DNA from: Desulfovibrio sp. ZJ369 | GTDB lineage: Bacteria > Desulfobacterota > Desulfovibrionia > Desulfovibrionales > Desulfovibrionaceae | Assembly (NCBI RefSeq): GCF_011039085.1 | Contig: NZ_JAAKEI010000006.1 | Location: forward strand, 1-64,000 | Length of the DNA stretch: 64,000 bases | Direction: 5' to 3' | Part shown: positions 35,182 to 44,149 of the stretch, piece after piece | How positions within the stretch are numbered: position 1 is the stretch's first letter | Layout: every line of letters starts with the position of its first letter | Program-made: the position numbers and the translations under genes | The notes under the pieces: model-generated | Seen by the model: only the letters and a program-made list of their open reading frames with translations | Told to the model about the DNA's origin: nothing | Database searches by the model: none

Positions 35182-36524
35182 AACGCACCGGTCCGTCGGG
35201 CTGTAAGGCTGTGTTTTTTGGCTTCCATGATCCGTACAGGGACCATGCGCCCGGTATGATCCTCGCCTGCGGGCAAGGTTACATGCACGGGCACGCCATA
35301 GGGGTCGCGCCCTTGCCAGCTCGGTTCCGCGCCCAGCCCCTGCCTGCGGCTCGGCCCTTCGATGAGCAGGCTTGTTTCCCGGCCTGTGCGGGCCTCCAGC
35401 CAGCGGCGGCTCAGCTTTTCCTGGAGTTCCTGGAGGCGCAGAAGGCGCTCCTGCTGGACCTCAGGCGGAATTTTGTCCGGGAAAAGCGCGGCCCGCGCTC
35501 CGGGCCGATCCGAGTAGCAAAAGGAAAAGCTGGACATGAAGCCGCAGGACTCCATCATTTCCAGGGTGGCCTCAAAGTCCTTCTCGGTCTCGCCGGGAAA
35601 GCCCACGATCAAATCCGTGGAAAGCGCAAGATCCGGCCTGGCCGCGCGCAGGCAAGCCACCAGATCCAGAAAATCGCGCCTGTTGTACTTGCGGCGCATA
35701 CGTTCCAGCACAGTGTCGGAACCGGACTGCAACGGCAGATGCAGGCGCGGGCAGAGCGGGGCAAGCTCGGCAAAGGCCGCCACATCATCCGGCCCCATAT
35801 CCTTGGGGTGCGGCGTGACGTAGCGCAGGCGCGCGAGGCCGGGCAGGGCCGCCACGCGCGAAAGCAATGCCGCAAAGCTCACGCCGTCGCCGCTTTTGTC
35901 GCGGCCGAAGGCGTTGACGTTCTGCCCCAGAAGGGTAATTTCCCGCGCGCCGCGATCCAGCACGGCGAGGCATTCCTCCAGTATGGCCGGTGTGGCCCGG
36001 GATTTCTGGCGGCCCCGGGTAAAAGGCACAATGCAGTAGGTGCAGAAATTGTCGCAGCCCTGCATGATATTGATATAGGCCACAGGCTCTGCGGCGTGCC
36101 GGGGACCGGCCTCGCGCTCCACATAGCTGCTCGTGAAGTCCAGCAGGGAAAGGCGCAGCCCCGGCTCGGCCAGAAGGCGCTCAATGGCTGCGGGCGCGCC
36201 GGCGATGCCGTCGCTGCCGGCCACAAGACGCACCTGGCCCGCGCCTTCAAAAAGCTTCCCGCCCAGTTGTTGCGCCACGCAGCCGGTCACTGCCACCAGC
36301 ACGCCGGGATTGCCGCCCGTGACCTGACGAACACGGCCCAGGGCGCTGATGACTTTTTGCTCCGGCTTTTCCCGCACCGAGCAGGTGTTGAGCACCACCA
36401 CCTGAGCCTGCTCCAGGGGCGCTTCCTGGAAACCGCGCCCTGTGAGAGCGCGCGCGAGCCATTGCGAGTCATGCACGTTCATCTGGCAGCCGAAGGTGAG
36501 GATGTGGAAGCTTTTTTCAAGCAT
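35175..36524 (-). CDS. miaB: tRNA-2-methylthio-N6-dimethylallyladenosine synthase MiaB
   Basis: 449 residues. A radical-SAM methylthiotransferase that adds a 2-methylthio group to i6A37 of tRNAs reading U-starting codons. Order: N-terminal UPF0004 domain with three Cys for the auxiliary cluster (FGCQMNVHDS, LNTCSVREKPEQK, TGCVAQ), radical-SAM motif CDNFCTYCIVPFTRG (~152-166), then a TRAM domain (TSLLIEGPSRRQG). The distinction from MtaB/RimO rests on the VREKPEQK and IMQGCDNFCTYC context. It sits 5 bp after a small unknown gene. Confidence 0.94.
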   Translation of the reverse strand: MLEKSFHILTFGCQMNVHDSQWLARALTGRGFQEAPLEQAQVVVLNTCSVREKPEQKVISALGRVRQVTGGNPGVLVAVTGCVAQQLGGKLFEGAGQVRLVAGSDGIAGAPAAIERLLAEPGLRLSLLDFTSSYVEREAGPRHAAEPVAYINIMQGCDNFCTYCIVPFTRGRQKSRATPAILEECLAVLDRGAREITLLGQNVNAFGRDKSGDGVSFAALLSRVAALPGLARLRYVTPHPKDMGPDDVAAFAELAPLCPRLHLPLQSGSDTVLERMRRKYNRRDFLDLVACLRAARPDLALSTDLIVGFPGETEKDFEATLEMMESCGFMSSFSFCYSDRPGARAALFPDKIPPEVQQERLLRLQELQEKLSRRWLEARTGRETSLLIEGPSRRQGLGAEPSWQGRDPYGVPVHVTLPAGEDHTGRMVPVRIMEAKKHSLTARRTGALW

Positions 36525-36529
36525 GGCGC

Positions 36530-36904
36530 TTATTGCTCAATGCCCGAATCGGCCTCGTAGAGGCCGGGCTCGCCTTCTTCTTCCAAAGCCGCCACACGGT
36601 CTTCCAGCCATTCCAGCACGGCGCGCGCGGTATGGTAGTTAAGCAGCACCCGGGAATGGATATGGCGGGTGACTTCGCGCCGCTCATCGTCTTCCGGCGT
36701 GATTTCATGCCCGATGGAGCCGTCCGGGGCGACCAGCCGTTCGGAATAGGGAGGCAAGGCGTCGCTTTCGTGATAAAAGTTCATTTCAATTTCGCCCTGG
36801 GGATTGATCCCGCCCCAGACGCCGTGGGCCGTATTCAGCCGGGCTTCCGGCGCCATCTGGTAATTATAGCGGATTTTCGCCGGATGGGCGTTGCTTTTGC
36901 TCAT
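36530..36904 (-). CDS. Small conserved unknown protein, DUF3467-like C-terminus
   Basis: 124 residues, acidic, no membrane segment. EIEMNFYHESDALPPYSERLV lies in the middle. The end, HSRVLLNYHTARAVLEWLEDRVAALEEEG, resembles the closing helix of DUF3467 proteins such as the one at 54118-54444. The relation is weak. It lies 5 bp upstream of miaB and is probably in its operon. Confidence 0.7.
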   Translation of the reverse strand: MSKSNAHPAKIRYNYQMAPEARLNTAHGVWGGINPQGEIEMNFYHESDALPPYSERLVAPDGSIGHEITPEDDERREVTRHIHSRVLLNYHTARAVLEWLEDRVAALEEEGEPGLYEADSGIEQ

Positions 36905-37171
36905 GTGCGTTCCTTGTGGAGATGGACAAAATACATAGAGGCAGAGTACAATAAAGAATAGAAAGCGCCAAGTAAAGCCGGGCAGGGCTGAGGCAGCTTA
37001 TGCGGCAGCCCTGGCCGCGGCGTCAAGGGCCTTGACGATGGCGGCCCCCTGGTTACAATAGCAAAAAGGCGCTTTTGCCGTTGCGTGAATTTCAGCCGGG
37101 CGGTTTGCAGATGCCGGGCGTGTTTGCCACAGGCGGGACATGCAAGGTCAACTGCCCCTCAAGGAGAGCAT

Positions 37172-37738
37172 GTGAGCCAGACAAGCATTGAGGAACATCA
37201 TATCCGGCCATATTTCGACATGGAAGCCTTTATGATCATGAGCCGGGAAACGCGCTTGGGCGGCGCCGCCCTGGAGCGCCTTGTGGAGCTGTGGGGGCAA
37301 TGGCTGGACCGGTTGAAAGTCTGTGAGGTGAAGGCGGGCAAAATTTCGTATCTGGCCGTCTGGCTGCCGGAATCCGTGGAAGACTTCGTGGATGAAGCCT
37401 GGGGCAAATCCCCGTCCGAGGGCTATCTGGTCAACAATCTGGCCCAGTTTTTGTGCATGTCCGCTGTTCAGGAGCTCTTGCCGCAGGTGGAGGATGCGGG
37501 TTGCGCGCCTTCGCCGCGCCCCACCGAAGCCCTGCGGGAAGCCCTGGCCGGTCTGGGCCTGCCCTACCGGGAAAATTCCCCCACGCTCAGCCGCCGCTAT
37601 GCCGTGGTGACTCACTATCCCTTCCGGGGAGGGTGCGAGATCTGCCATATGCAGGCCCACTGCCCCAAGGGGCAGGGGCAGGCAGAGAGCGCGGGCGTGA
37701 TTCTGCCCGGCTACGAGCGGGAAGAGGGGCAGAGCTAG
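37172..37738 (+). CDS. Unknown protein with C-terminal Cys cluster
   Basis: 188 residues. The GTG start at 37172 follows AAGGAGAGC; an overlapping ATG two bases earlier is out of frame. The body is helical with no known motif (SRETRLGGAALERLVELWGQWLDRLK). The C-terminus has GGCEICHMQAHCPKG, a Cys-rich knuckle that could bind a metal or cluster. No signal peptide. It converges with, and overlaps by 4 bases, the DUF5334-like gene. Confidence 0.7.
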   Translation: MSQTSIEEHHIRPYFDMEAFMIMSRETRLGGAALERLVELWGQWLDRLKVCEVKAGKISYLAVWLPESVEDFVDEAWGKSPSEGYLVNNLAQFLCMSAVQELLPQVEDAGCAPSPRPTEALREALAGLGLPYRENSPTLSRRYAVVTHYPFRGGCEICHMQAHCPKGQGQAESAGVILPGYEREEGQS

Positions 37739-38013
37739 CGGCCTTCCATGACCAGCGTCCGCCGGACGCCCCTGGGCGTGCGCACAACCACTTCCACTGT
37801 GCGGGCGTTGCGGGTGACGCTTTCCACAAGGCATGTTTCGCTGATGTCGTTGTCATAGTTGCGCACGTCCACGGTGTCGCCCTGGGCGGGCATTTTGTCG
37901 GGCGTGATCTCCACAAGGTCGGTGGTGGCGGCGTCGAAACCGTCCCAGGCCAGAACCGTCAGCGGCAGAACAAGGCAGCCTGCGACGGCCACCCAAAGCA
38001 GCAGGTGTTTCAT
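37735..38013 (-). CDS. Small exported protein, DUF5334-like
   Basis: 92 residues. Signal peptide MKHLLLWVAVAGCLVLPLTVLA, then WDGFDAATTDLVEITPDKMPAQGDTVDVRNYDN, matching what I recall of DUF5334 periplasmic proteins. The predicted mature part is a small beta domain. The start at 38013 lies outside moaA's likely start but overlaps the divergent region. Function unknown. Confidence 0.7.
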   Translation of the reverse strand: MKHLLLWVAVAGCLVLPLTVLAWDGFDAATTDLVEITPDKMPAQGDTVDVRNYDNDISETCLVESVTRNARTVEVVVRTPRGVRRTLVMEGR

Positions 38014-38042
38014 GCAGGCAGATGTAAATCCATTTTGGCTTC

Positions 38043-39080
38043 TTGGCAACAGGGGGCGCACGAGCAGGGGCGGGGCTTTTGGCGCGCGCCCTGCTTGACG
38101 GCCACGGCCGCACGGTGCGCTATCTGCGTCTTTCCGTGACGGATCGCTGCAATTTGCGCTGCCTGTATTGCCGCAGCAATGTGATGCAGCGTTGCATCCC
38201 CCACTCCCAGATCTTGCGCTATGAGGAAATAACGCGCATGGTGGGCATTGCGGCCTCTCTGGGCGTGCGCAAGGTGCGGCTTACCGGTGGGGAGCCTTTT
38301 GCGCGCAAGGGCTGCGATGGTTTTCTGGTCATGCTGCATGAGCGCTTTCCGGATCTTGATGTGCGCATCACCACCAACGGCACTCTGCTTGCGCCGTACA
38401 TTCCCCTGCTGCGCCATGTGCGGGTAGGCGCCGTGAATCTTTCGCTGGACAGCTTTGATCGCGCCACCTTTGCCCGCGTCACCGGCCGGGATCTGCTGCC
38501 CCAGGTGCTGGCCGCGCTGGATGCCTTGCTGGCCGCGGGCATTCGGGTTAAAATAAACGTGGTGGCCATGCGCGGGGTCAACGACGGGCAGATGGATGAT
38601 TTTGTGCATGCGGCCCGGAACATGCCCCTGGATCTGCGTTTCATCGAGTTCATGCCTATGGGCAGCGCCACCCCCTGGAGCGTGGAAAATTTCTGGTCCA
38701 CGGCGGACATTCAGGCCGAGGCGGAGCGCCGCGCGCGCCTGATCCCCGTTACAGCCGATGCCGCGGAATCCGGCCCGGCCCGCATGTACAGGATTGCGGG
38801 CGGCCTGGGGCGGCTGGGCTTTATTTCGCCTTTGACCAACCATTTCTGCCTCTCCTGCAACCGCCTGCGCCTGACCAGCGACGGGGCTTTGCGCACCTGC
38901 CTGTTTGCGGATAAGGAATACCGCCTGCGCGGACTCCTGCGCCAACCCCGTATCACGGACGAAACCATCGTCCGCGTCATCCGCAGGGCCTGTGCCGACA
39001 AGCCCGTGGGCGCGGAGCTGCTGCGCGCGCGGCGCGGCGCGGCCGTGGCCGTGAAGCAGATGGTGGGCATCGGCGGCTGA
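38043..39080 (+). CDS. moaA: GTP 3',8-cyclase MoaA
   Basis: Up to 345 residues. First enzyme of molybdenum cofactor synthesis, a radical-SAM enzyme with two 4Fe-4S clusters. N-terminal motif CNLRCLYCR (~36-44), RLTGGEPFARKG, C-terminal cluster CLSCNRLRLTSDGALRTCL (~277-295) and the essential C-terminal Gly-Gly are all present. The start is uncertain: no ATG lies in the leader; the frame opens with TTG at 38043, and another TTG at 38079 follows a GGGGCGGGG stretch. Confidence 0.92.
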   Translation: MATGGARAGAGLLARALLDGHGRTVRYLRLSVTDRCNLRCLYCRSNVMQRCIPHSQILRYEEITRMVGIAASLGVRKVRLTGGEPFARKGCDGFLVMLHERFPDLDVRITTNGTLLAPYIPLLRHVRVGAVNLSLDSFDRATFARVTGRDLLPQVLAALDALLAAGIRVKINVVAMRGVNDGQMDDFVHAARNMPLDLRFIEFMPMGSATPWSVENFWSTADIQAEAERRARLIPVTADAAESGPARMYRIAGGLGRLGFISPLTNHFCLSCNRLRLTSDGALRTCLFADKEYRLRGLLRQPRITDETIVRVIRRACADKPVGAELLRARRGAAVAVKQMVGIGG

Positions 39081-39095
39081 CCGCGTGAGGATGTC

Positions 39096-39509
39096 ATGTG
39101 GAAGGTCTATGCGTTGCTGGCGGCCTTGTTTGCCGCCCTGACGGCCATTTTTTCCAAAATGGGCGTCAAGGATGTGGACTCCAACCTGGCCACGGCCGTG
39201 AGGGTGACCTTCATCCTGGCGCTGACCTGGGGAATAGTGATTTTTACCGGAGTCGCCGGGCGCGTCAAAGAGCTGAGCGGGCATACGCTGCTCTTTCTCT
39301 TTCTTTCCGCCGTGGCCACGGGTCTGTCCTGGTTGTTCTACTTCAAGGCCCTGCAACTGGGCGAGGTTTCCAGGGTCGCGCCCATCGACAAGCTGAGCGT
39401 GCCCCTGGCCATGATTCTGGCGGCCCTCCTGCTGCATGAGCCGTTGGGCCTGAAGGCCGTGGCCGGAGGCCTGCTGATCACGCTCGGTTCTCTGCTCTTG
39501 CTGCTCTGA
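39096..39509 (+). CDS. EamA-type small membrane transporter
   Basis: 137 residues, five hydrophobic segments. A single EamA unit (half the size of most DMT transporters), as in small YtcA/EamA proteins that act as dimers: VYALLAALFAALTAIFSKMGV, GLSWLFYFKALQLGEVSRVAPIDKLSVPLAMI and a closing LLITLGSLLLLL helix. The substrate is unknown. It starts 15 bp after moaA in the same direction. Confidence 0.88.
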   Translation: MWKVYALLAALFAALTAIFSKMGVKDVDSNLATAVRVTFILALTWGIVIFTGVAGRVKELSGHTLLFLFLSAVATGLSWLFYFKALQLGEVSRVAPIDKLSVPLAMILAALLLHEPLGLKAVAGGLLITLGSLLLLL

Positions 39510-39593
39510 GCGGGGGAACCCGGCGACCGCAACGGCGTATTCTTTTGAAAAACCACATGGCGGGCCGCGCCCGCTCCTGCACAACGAGTTGCT

Positions 39594-40205
39594 ATGATCG
39601 CCTATCTTGAAGGCCGTCTGGCCGAAACCTGGGGCAATGCCTGCCTGATCCTGACTGCGGGCGGCGTGGGCTATGAAGTGGCCGTGCCCACGCATACGCT
39701 TGCCGCGCTGCCCGGCAAGGGCGAGCCGGTGGCGCTCTTCACCAGCCTTGCGGTGCGCGAGGACGCGCTGGAGCTTTTCGGCTTCGCGACCTTTGAGGAG
39801 CGCCAGACCTTTGAAGTGCTGGTGTCCATTTCCAAGGTGGGCGCGCGCACGGCCCTGGCCATCCTCTCCATTTACCGGCCTGAGGATTTGCGCCGCCTGG
39901 TGCTGGAAGAGGATGTGCTCTCCCTGACCCGCGTTTCGGGCATCGGCAAAAAAACGGCCCAGCATATTTTTCTGGAACTGAAATACAAACTCAAGGTGGA
40001 CGACGGGCCGCAGACGGCTGTGCTGGCCGCCGCGGGCCGTCCGGGTTCCGTGTACCGGGATGTTCTTGCCGGTCTTGCCAATCTTGGCTATGCCGAGGAG
40101 GAATGCGCGCCCGTAGTGAAAAAGATACTGCATGCGGAACCGGATCTGGATGTGACCGGCGCGCTCAGGGCCGCGCTCAAGGCGCTGGCCAGGGGGAGAG
40201 CCTAA
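39594..40205 (+). CDS. ruvA: Holliday junction helicase subunit RuvA
   Basis: 203 residues. OB-fold N-terminus (MIAYLEGRLAETWGNACLIL), tandem helix-hairpin-helix motifs (SISKVGARTALAILS and VSGIGKKTAQHIFLELK) and the C-terminal domain III that contacts RuvB. Tetramer that binds the junction. Stop and ruvB start are adjacent. Confidence 0.96.
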   Translation: MIAYLEGRLAETWGNACLILTAGGVGYEVAVPTHTLAALPGKGEPVALFTSLAVREDALELFGFATFEERQTFEVLVSISKVGARTALAILSIYRPEDLRRLVLEEDVLSLTRVSGIGKKTAQHIFLELKYKLKVDDGPQTAVLAAAGRPGSVYRDVLAGLANLGYAEEECAPVVKKILHAEPDLDVTGALRAALKALARGRA

Positions 40206-41225
40206 ATGGCGGAATTTGAGGATAACGTGCCCTTCGCGCCGTCCGGGCAGGGGTACGGCCGCGATCCGGCCGTTACGCTGGACGAAAGCGTCCGCCCCCG
40301 CAGCCTGGATGATTTCATCGGCCAGGACGAGCTGCGCGCCAATCTGCGCGTCTACCTGGGCGCGGCCAGGGAGCGCGGCAAAGCTCTTGATCATACGCTG
40401 TTTTACGGCAACCCCGGCCTGGGCAAGACGACTCTGGCCCAAATCATGGCCGCGGAACTGGGCGTCAACCTGATCTGCACCTCTGGCCCGGTGCTGGAGC
40501 GCAGCGGGGATCTGGCGGCCATCCTGACCAATCTCGGCCGGAACGACATTCTTTTTGTGGATGAAATCCACCGCATGCCCATTGCGGTGGAGGAAGTGCT
40601 CTATCCGGCCATGGAGGATTTCAAGCTGGATCTGGTCATCGGCCAGGGCCCGGCTGCGCGCACGGTCAAAATTGATCTGGAGCCCTTCACCCTGGTGGGG
40701 GCCACCACGCGCATGGGCCTGATTTCTTCTCCTCTGCGCGATCGCTTCGGCATTGTGGCCCGCCTGGAATATTACACCCCCGGCGATCTGGCCCGCGTGG
40801 TGCAACGCACGGCGCGCATTCTGGGGGTGGAAGTCACGCCGGAGGGCGCGGAGGAGATTGGCCGCCGTTCGCGCGGCACGCCGCGCATTGCCAATCGGCT
40901 CCTGCGCCGGGTGCGGGATTTTGCCCTGGTCCGGGGCAACGGAAGAGTCACCTTTGAGGAGGCCGCGGCCGCGCTCAAGCGCATGGACGTGGACGAGAAC
41001 GGCCTGGACCAGATGGACCGCAAGCTTCTGGAAGTGCTGATCACGCACTATGACGGCGGCCCGGTGGGCATCAAGACCCTGGCCGTGGCCTGCTCGGAGG
41101 AAGTGCGGACCATAGAGGATATTTATGAGCCCTATCTGATCCAATGCGGTTTTTTGAAGCGCACCCCGCGCGGCCGCATGGCCACCGCCAAGGCCTACAA
41201 ACATTTGAAGCCGCTGCTCTCCTGA
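40206..41225 (+). CDS. ruvB: Holliday junction helicase ATPase RuvB
   Basis: 339 residues. AAA+ motor for branch migration: Walker [15 protein letters not shown] (~62), Walker [10 protein letters not shown] (~113), sensor GATTRMGL, arginine-finger region SPLRDRFGI and the C-terminal winged helix ([22 protein letters not shown]). Directly follows ruvA. ruvC is not in the window. Confidence 0.97.
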   Translation: MAEFEDNVPFAPSGQGYGRDPAVTLDESVRPRSLDDFIGQDELRANLRVYLGAARERGKALDHTLFYGNPGLGKTTLAQIMAAELGVNLICTSGPVLERSGDLAAILTNLGRNDILFVDEIHRMPIAVEEVLYPAMEDFKLDLVIGQGPAARTVKIDLEPFTLVGATTRMGLISSPLRDRFGIVARLEYYTPGDLARVVQRTARILGVEVTPEGAEEIGRRSRGTPRIANRLLRRVRDFALVRGNGRVTFEEAAAALKRMDVDENGLDQMDRKLLEVLITHYDGGPVGIKTLAVACSEEVRTIEDIYEPYLIQCGFLKRTPRGRMATAKAYKHLKPLLS

Positions 41226-41327
41226 TGTCCGCTCCCCGCCGCGTCAGGAAAAAAGGGCTGATCCGTCGCTATGCCGGTCCGGGCGTGGACTCCTTTCTCA
41301 TGGCTTCGCCCTGCCAGAGCGTTTCGC

Positions 41328-41476
41328 TAGAGCATTTTGCTTTTGAAATTATTCAATTTCAAAAGCGGCGCTGCCATCATTTCGCCTGAAAAGCGTGGTT
41401 TTCAGGCTCATTCGGCGCGGGCGTCCGCTCCCGCGGCCGCCAGAGCGGTTGCTGTTTTCAACAGCAAACCGCTCTA
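41328..41476. repeat. Composite repeat, short form (149 bp)
   Basis: Begins TAGAGCATTTTGC, has a 12-bp stem (41339-41350 with 41355-41366), an imperfect GCCTGAAAAGCGTGG hairpin, and ends with the perfect palindrome 41442-41475 followed by A. Corresponds to 42429-42697 without that copy's 120-bp insertion. Confidence 0.8.
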
Positions 41477-41497
41477 ATTTCATTAGCAAAACGCTCT
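41476..41497. repeat. Half TA-GAGC palindrome
   Basis: TAGCAAAACGCTCT end directly following the composite repeat; the left arm is replaced by the preceding element, as if one element had inserted into or beside another. Confidence 0.55.
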
Positions 41498-41658
41498 GGC
41501 AGAGATACCGGCAGCAACGAAAAGCGCGTTTTCCGGCGGAAGGACGTTTTGCAAGCCACAGGCTGCAAAGCCACTCTGCCCCCCCAGGGCAGCAGAGCCG
41601 CAGCAGCCGGCCGCTTCAGCTCGGTGAACGTACTTTCACGTTCCGCATGCGTTCAGGT

Positions 41659-41886
41659 TCAGGCTTCGTATTCCTCCAGGGGCACGGCTTCCCAGGCCTC
41701 AAAATCATAGAGGCTTATGCCGGGGTTGTGGGCGCAGGCCGAAGCATGATCATAGGTTTCCACCACAGGCCACGCGGTTACACGGCCCAGCGCCTCCTGA
41801 AAAGAGGCTGCTTCAATGATCTGCTGCCTGCTGATTGTAAGGTTTTCATTGGGGCCTGCGATATAATGCACGCGGTACTTGCGCAT
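41659..41886 (-). CDS. Small conserved-looking unknown protein
   Basis: 75 residues, acidic, soluble: MRKYRVHYIAGPNENLTISRQ at the start and SLYDFEAWEAVPLEEYEA at the end. AAGGAAGACTG precedes the ATG at a good distance, which supports a real gene. No known motif. It stands alone among repeats. Confidence 0.6.
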   Translation of the reverse strand: MRKYRVHYIAGPNENLTISRQQIIEAASFQEALGRVTAWPVVETYDHASACAHNPGISLYDFEAWEAVPLEEYEA

Positions 41887-42206
41887 CAGTCTTCCTTTTT
41901 CTGAAGCTGCGGCCGCACGGCCCGGAATGCAGCCGGAGCGCGGCCGGATAAAGAACGGGAGCGCATCGTGGGATGCGCTCCCGTTGCGTCAGGGCATTCT
42001 TAGGGTTATTGCCTTTGAAGCGCTCGCTCCGGCGCTTAGAGGGTTTAGCTACGTTCATTAGCAAAACGCTCTAAAGGGCAGAGCTCTTTCTTCACCCGTG
42101 GGCCGCCTTGGGCCGCGCCTTTCATTCAAGCCGGGTATCCGAAGAATACGCTTCTTTTTCGAGAGGCCCGTTTAGCTTGCCCGGACTTCAGGAGCGTTGC
42201 CGGTTC
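41887..42206. other. Intergenic region with repeats
   Basis: 320 bp. It contains a GGAGC-type repeat fragment (GAAGCGCTCGCTCCGGCGCTT at 42017-42037) and a TA-GAGC palindrome (42037-42073). No gene seen. Confidence 0.45.
42037..42073. repeat. TA-GAGC family palindrome
   Basis: Begins TAGAGGGTTTAGC and ends GCAAAACGCTCTA, imperfect arms, TA on both sides. Confidence 0.6.
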
Positions 42207-42377
42207 TCAGACATGGGCCCCAGGAATAAGCTGGCTGACCAGCCACAAGACGACCAGCAGGCCCACGCCCAGCCCCCAGCTCCAATGGATAAGCTTCATT
42301 TCGGTCTTATCCAGGGGCTCATATTCCATTTTTTGCACTTCTTCGTGAAACTTCACTTCTTTGCTGTCTTCAGACAT
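42207..42377 (-). CDS. 56-residue single-span membrane protein
   Basis: The product begins MSEDSKEVKFHEEV and ends VSQLIPGAHV. The first ~30 residues are charged and helical, and WSWGLGVGLLVVLWLVSQL (~32-50) is one TM helix. AAGGAGTTGG lies just before the ATG. Length, charge pattern and ribosome-binding site support a true gene. It lies downstream of the YeiH-type transporter on the same strand, separated by the long composite repeat, and may be its accessory subunit. No family is recognised. Confidence 0.75.
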   Translation of the reverse strand: MSEDSKEVKFHEEVQKMEYEPLDKTEMKLIHWSWGLGVGLLVVLWLVSQLIPGAHV

Positions 42378-42428
42378 GTCCAACTCCTTGCGAAGGAAAG
42401 ATGATTACAATGTTGCGTGCTGACCCGC

Positions 42429-42697
42429 TAGAGCATTTTGCTTTTGAAATTATTCAATTTCAAAAGCGGCGCTGCCATCATTTCGCCTGAAAAGCGTGGT
42501 TTTCAGGCTCATTGCTTCAGCCGTTGCGACGAAGGAAGCTACGGATGAAGACAGCAACTGGTTACTGCGACAGCCAGCCAACGCAACCGCTGTCGCTATC
42601 CGTAAGCAAGCAAAGCTTGCTAACGGCTACCGCCGGCGCGGGCGTCCGCTCCCGCGGCCGCCAGAGCGGTTGCTGTTTTCAACAGCAAACCGCTCTA
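42429..42697. repeat. Composite repeat, long form (269 bp), at the transporter stop
   Basis: Same left and right parts as 41328-41476, with 120 extra bases at 42514-42633. Its right end supplies the TAG stop of the transporter gene (42695-42697 on the minus strand). Confidence 0.8.
42514..42633. repeat. 120-bp nested palindrome inside the composite repeat
   Basis: Three nested arm pairs in the correct order: AGCCGTT 42519-42525 with AACGGCT 42622-42628, TACGGAT 42540-42546 with ATCCGTA 42598-42604, GACAGC 42550-42555 with GCTGTC 42589-42594. It is absent from the short form of the repeat. Confidence 0.65.
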
Positions 42698-44149
42698 GCC
42701 CACCGGCGTAACCAGCGGCGGGGTCAGGCCGTGGAAGAAGGCCCAGGAGATGAACAGGCCGACCCAGATGATGAAGCCGAAAAGGCAGACCACATACACC
42801 ACGGCCAATTTGCCGATGCCTTCTTCCATCAGCTTGCGGAAATTGGAAACCATGCCAATGCTGAAGAAGGTCAGCAGGAAGAAAATGGTGCGGAAGCCGT
42901 TGATCGTGCTGGAAACGCCCTTGCCGAGCTTCTGGAGTTCGGGAGACTGCACGCAGATCAGCAGCAGAATGAGAAAGGTGACCAGATAGCCGATGACAAA
43001 GCGCGGGAAGCGGGCCCAGACATCGGACCAGCCCATGGTCTGCTCGCCGTTCCTGGTCTTTTCAAACTTTGTGGTCCAGATCCAGGCCAGAACCAGCGAC
43101 CAGACGCCGATGAAAATATCAATGAAGATTTTCACCGTGGTGGTGACCATCAGGATCCAGCCGGGCTGGTAGTTGATGCCCTGGGACGCGGCCTTGACCA
43201 GGATGAGGGAGTCGGTGATGGCGCCGCTGGCAATGGCCCCGCCGTCGGACTTGACCGCCAGGCCCATCCAGCCGCCGGCGACCATGGGTTGTGAAGTGAG
43301 GAAGTATTGCGCGATAAACGGCAGAATGAGCATTTCAATGCAGGTGAAAACCACCACCAGCGAGGAAACCATGATCGGCACCACGGGCCGGGCGCGGATG
43401 GCCGCGCCGGTGGCAATGGCCGCGGACACGCCGCAGATGGAAATGCCAGAGGCCAGCGGGGCAGCCCATTCTTTGTTGAATTTGAAGTACTTGCGGGCCA
43501 CATAATACACCACGGCCCAGTAGAGCAGATAGGCTTCCACAATGGCGCAGAGACCCCGGAAAAGGATGTGCCCGGCAAAACCGGCGGCGCCGGCGGCCTT
43601 CACGCCCAGCTCGGCACCCATGATCACGATGGCGATTTTGACGAAGAGTTCCGGCCGGCAGGCGTCGCGCAGACTGTCGGCCACGCCGGGCAGAAAGTTA
43701 CTGATCAGAATGCCCGCAATCAGGGCGATGATCAGGCCCGCCTCCGTGCTCAGGCCCAGGGACCAGGGGATGTCGATCTTGCCGATGGGCGCGATCTGGG
43801 TGGGATTGGCCGCAATGTAGGCATTGGCGCCGATGGCGTAGCAGATGAAGGCAATAAAGAAGATCACGGTAAAGGAGCCGATAAATCGCCCCACATTGCC
43901 GCCCAGCATTTTTATGCCCCAGGACAGAAGAAGGGTAATCGCCGCCCAGGTCAGCAGAGCGGAAGCGTAGCCCGGCAGCAGGCCCTTTGTGGCTGAGGAC
44001 CAGGCATTGAGCGGATTGCCCACCCACAGTCCGGTTTTGACCACCCAGCCCAGTAAATCAATGTTGCCCAGTTTGAACAGGGCCAAGATGAAGATAAGCC
44101 CCCCGAGTACGAGAGCCACCTTATCTTCGTTCATCCTTGGTTCGGCCAT
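42695..44149 (-). CDS. YeiH-family (UPF0324) putative sulfate/anion exporter
   Basis: 484 residues, ~11 TM helices, inner membrane. Longer than the ~350 residues of YeiH from enterics. The family core is clear: ILISNFLPGVADSLRDACRPELFVKIAIVIMGAELG, ASGISICGVSAAIATGAAIRA and GGAIASGAITDSLILVKAA. Such proteins are annotated as putative sulfate exporters, and occur near sulfonate-degradation genes; the transported ion is unproven. AAAGGAGGAACATT precedes the ATG. The TAG stop lies in the repeat end. Confidence 0.87.
   Translation of the reverse strand: MAEPRMNEDKVALVLGGLIFILALFKLGNIDLLGWVVKTGLWVGNPLNAWSSATKGLLPGYASALLTWAAITLLLSWGIKMLGGNVGRFIGSFTVIFFIAFICYAIGANAYIAANPTQIAPIGKIDIPWSLGLSTEAGLIIALIAGILISNFLPGVADSLRDACRPELFVKIAIVIMGAELGVKAAGAAGFAGHILFRGLCAIVEAYLLYWAVVYYVARKYFKFNKEWAAPLASGISICGVSAAIATGAAIRARPVVPIMVSSLVVVFTCIEMLILPFIAQYFLTSQPMVAGGWMGLAVKSDGGAIASGAITDSLILVKAASQGINYQPGWILMVTTTVKIFIDIFIGVWSLVLAWIWTTKFEKTRNGEQTMGWSDVWARFPRFVIGYLVTFLILLLICVQSPELQKLGKGVSSTINGFRTIFFLLTFFSIGMVSNFRKLMEEGIGKLAVVYVVCLFGFIIWVGLFISWAFFHGLTPPLVTPVG

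Larger units (their letters stand above)
41226..41658. other. Repeat cluster after ruvB
   Basis: 433 bp without a gene. It holds a composite repeat (41328-41476), a further half palindrome (41476-41497) and GC-rich flanks. The same composite occurs in longer form at 42429-42697. Confidence 0.6.

Noticed and set aside
38010-41204. 1064-codon open frame on the minus strand
   Set aside because: It spans moaA, the EamA gene, ruvA and ruvB on the other strand, all certain genes; its His/Gln-rich product is typical of antisense frames in GC-rich DNA.
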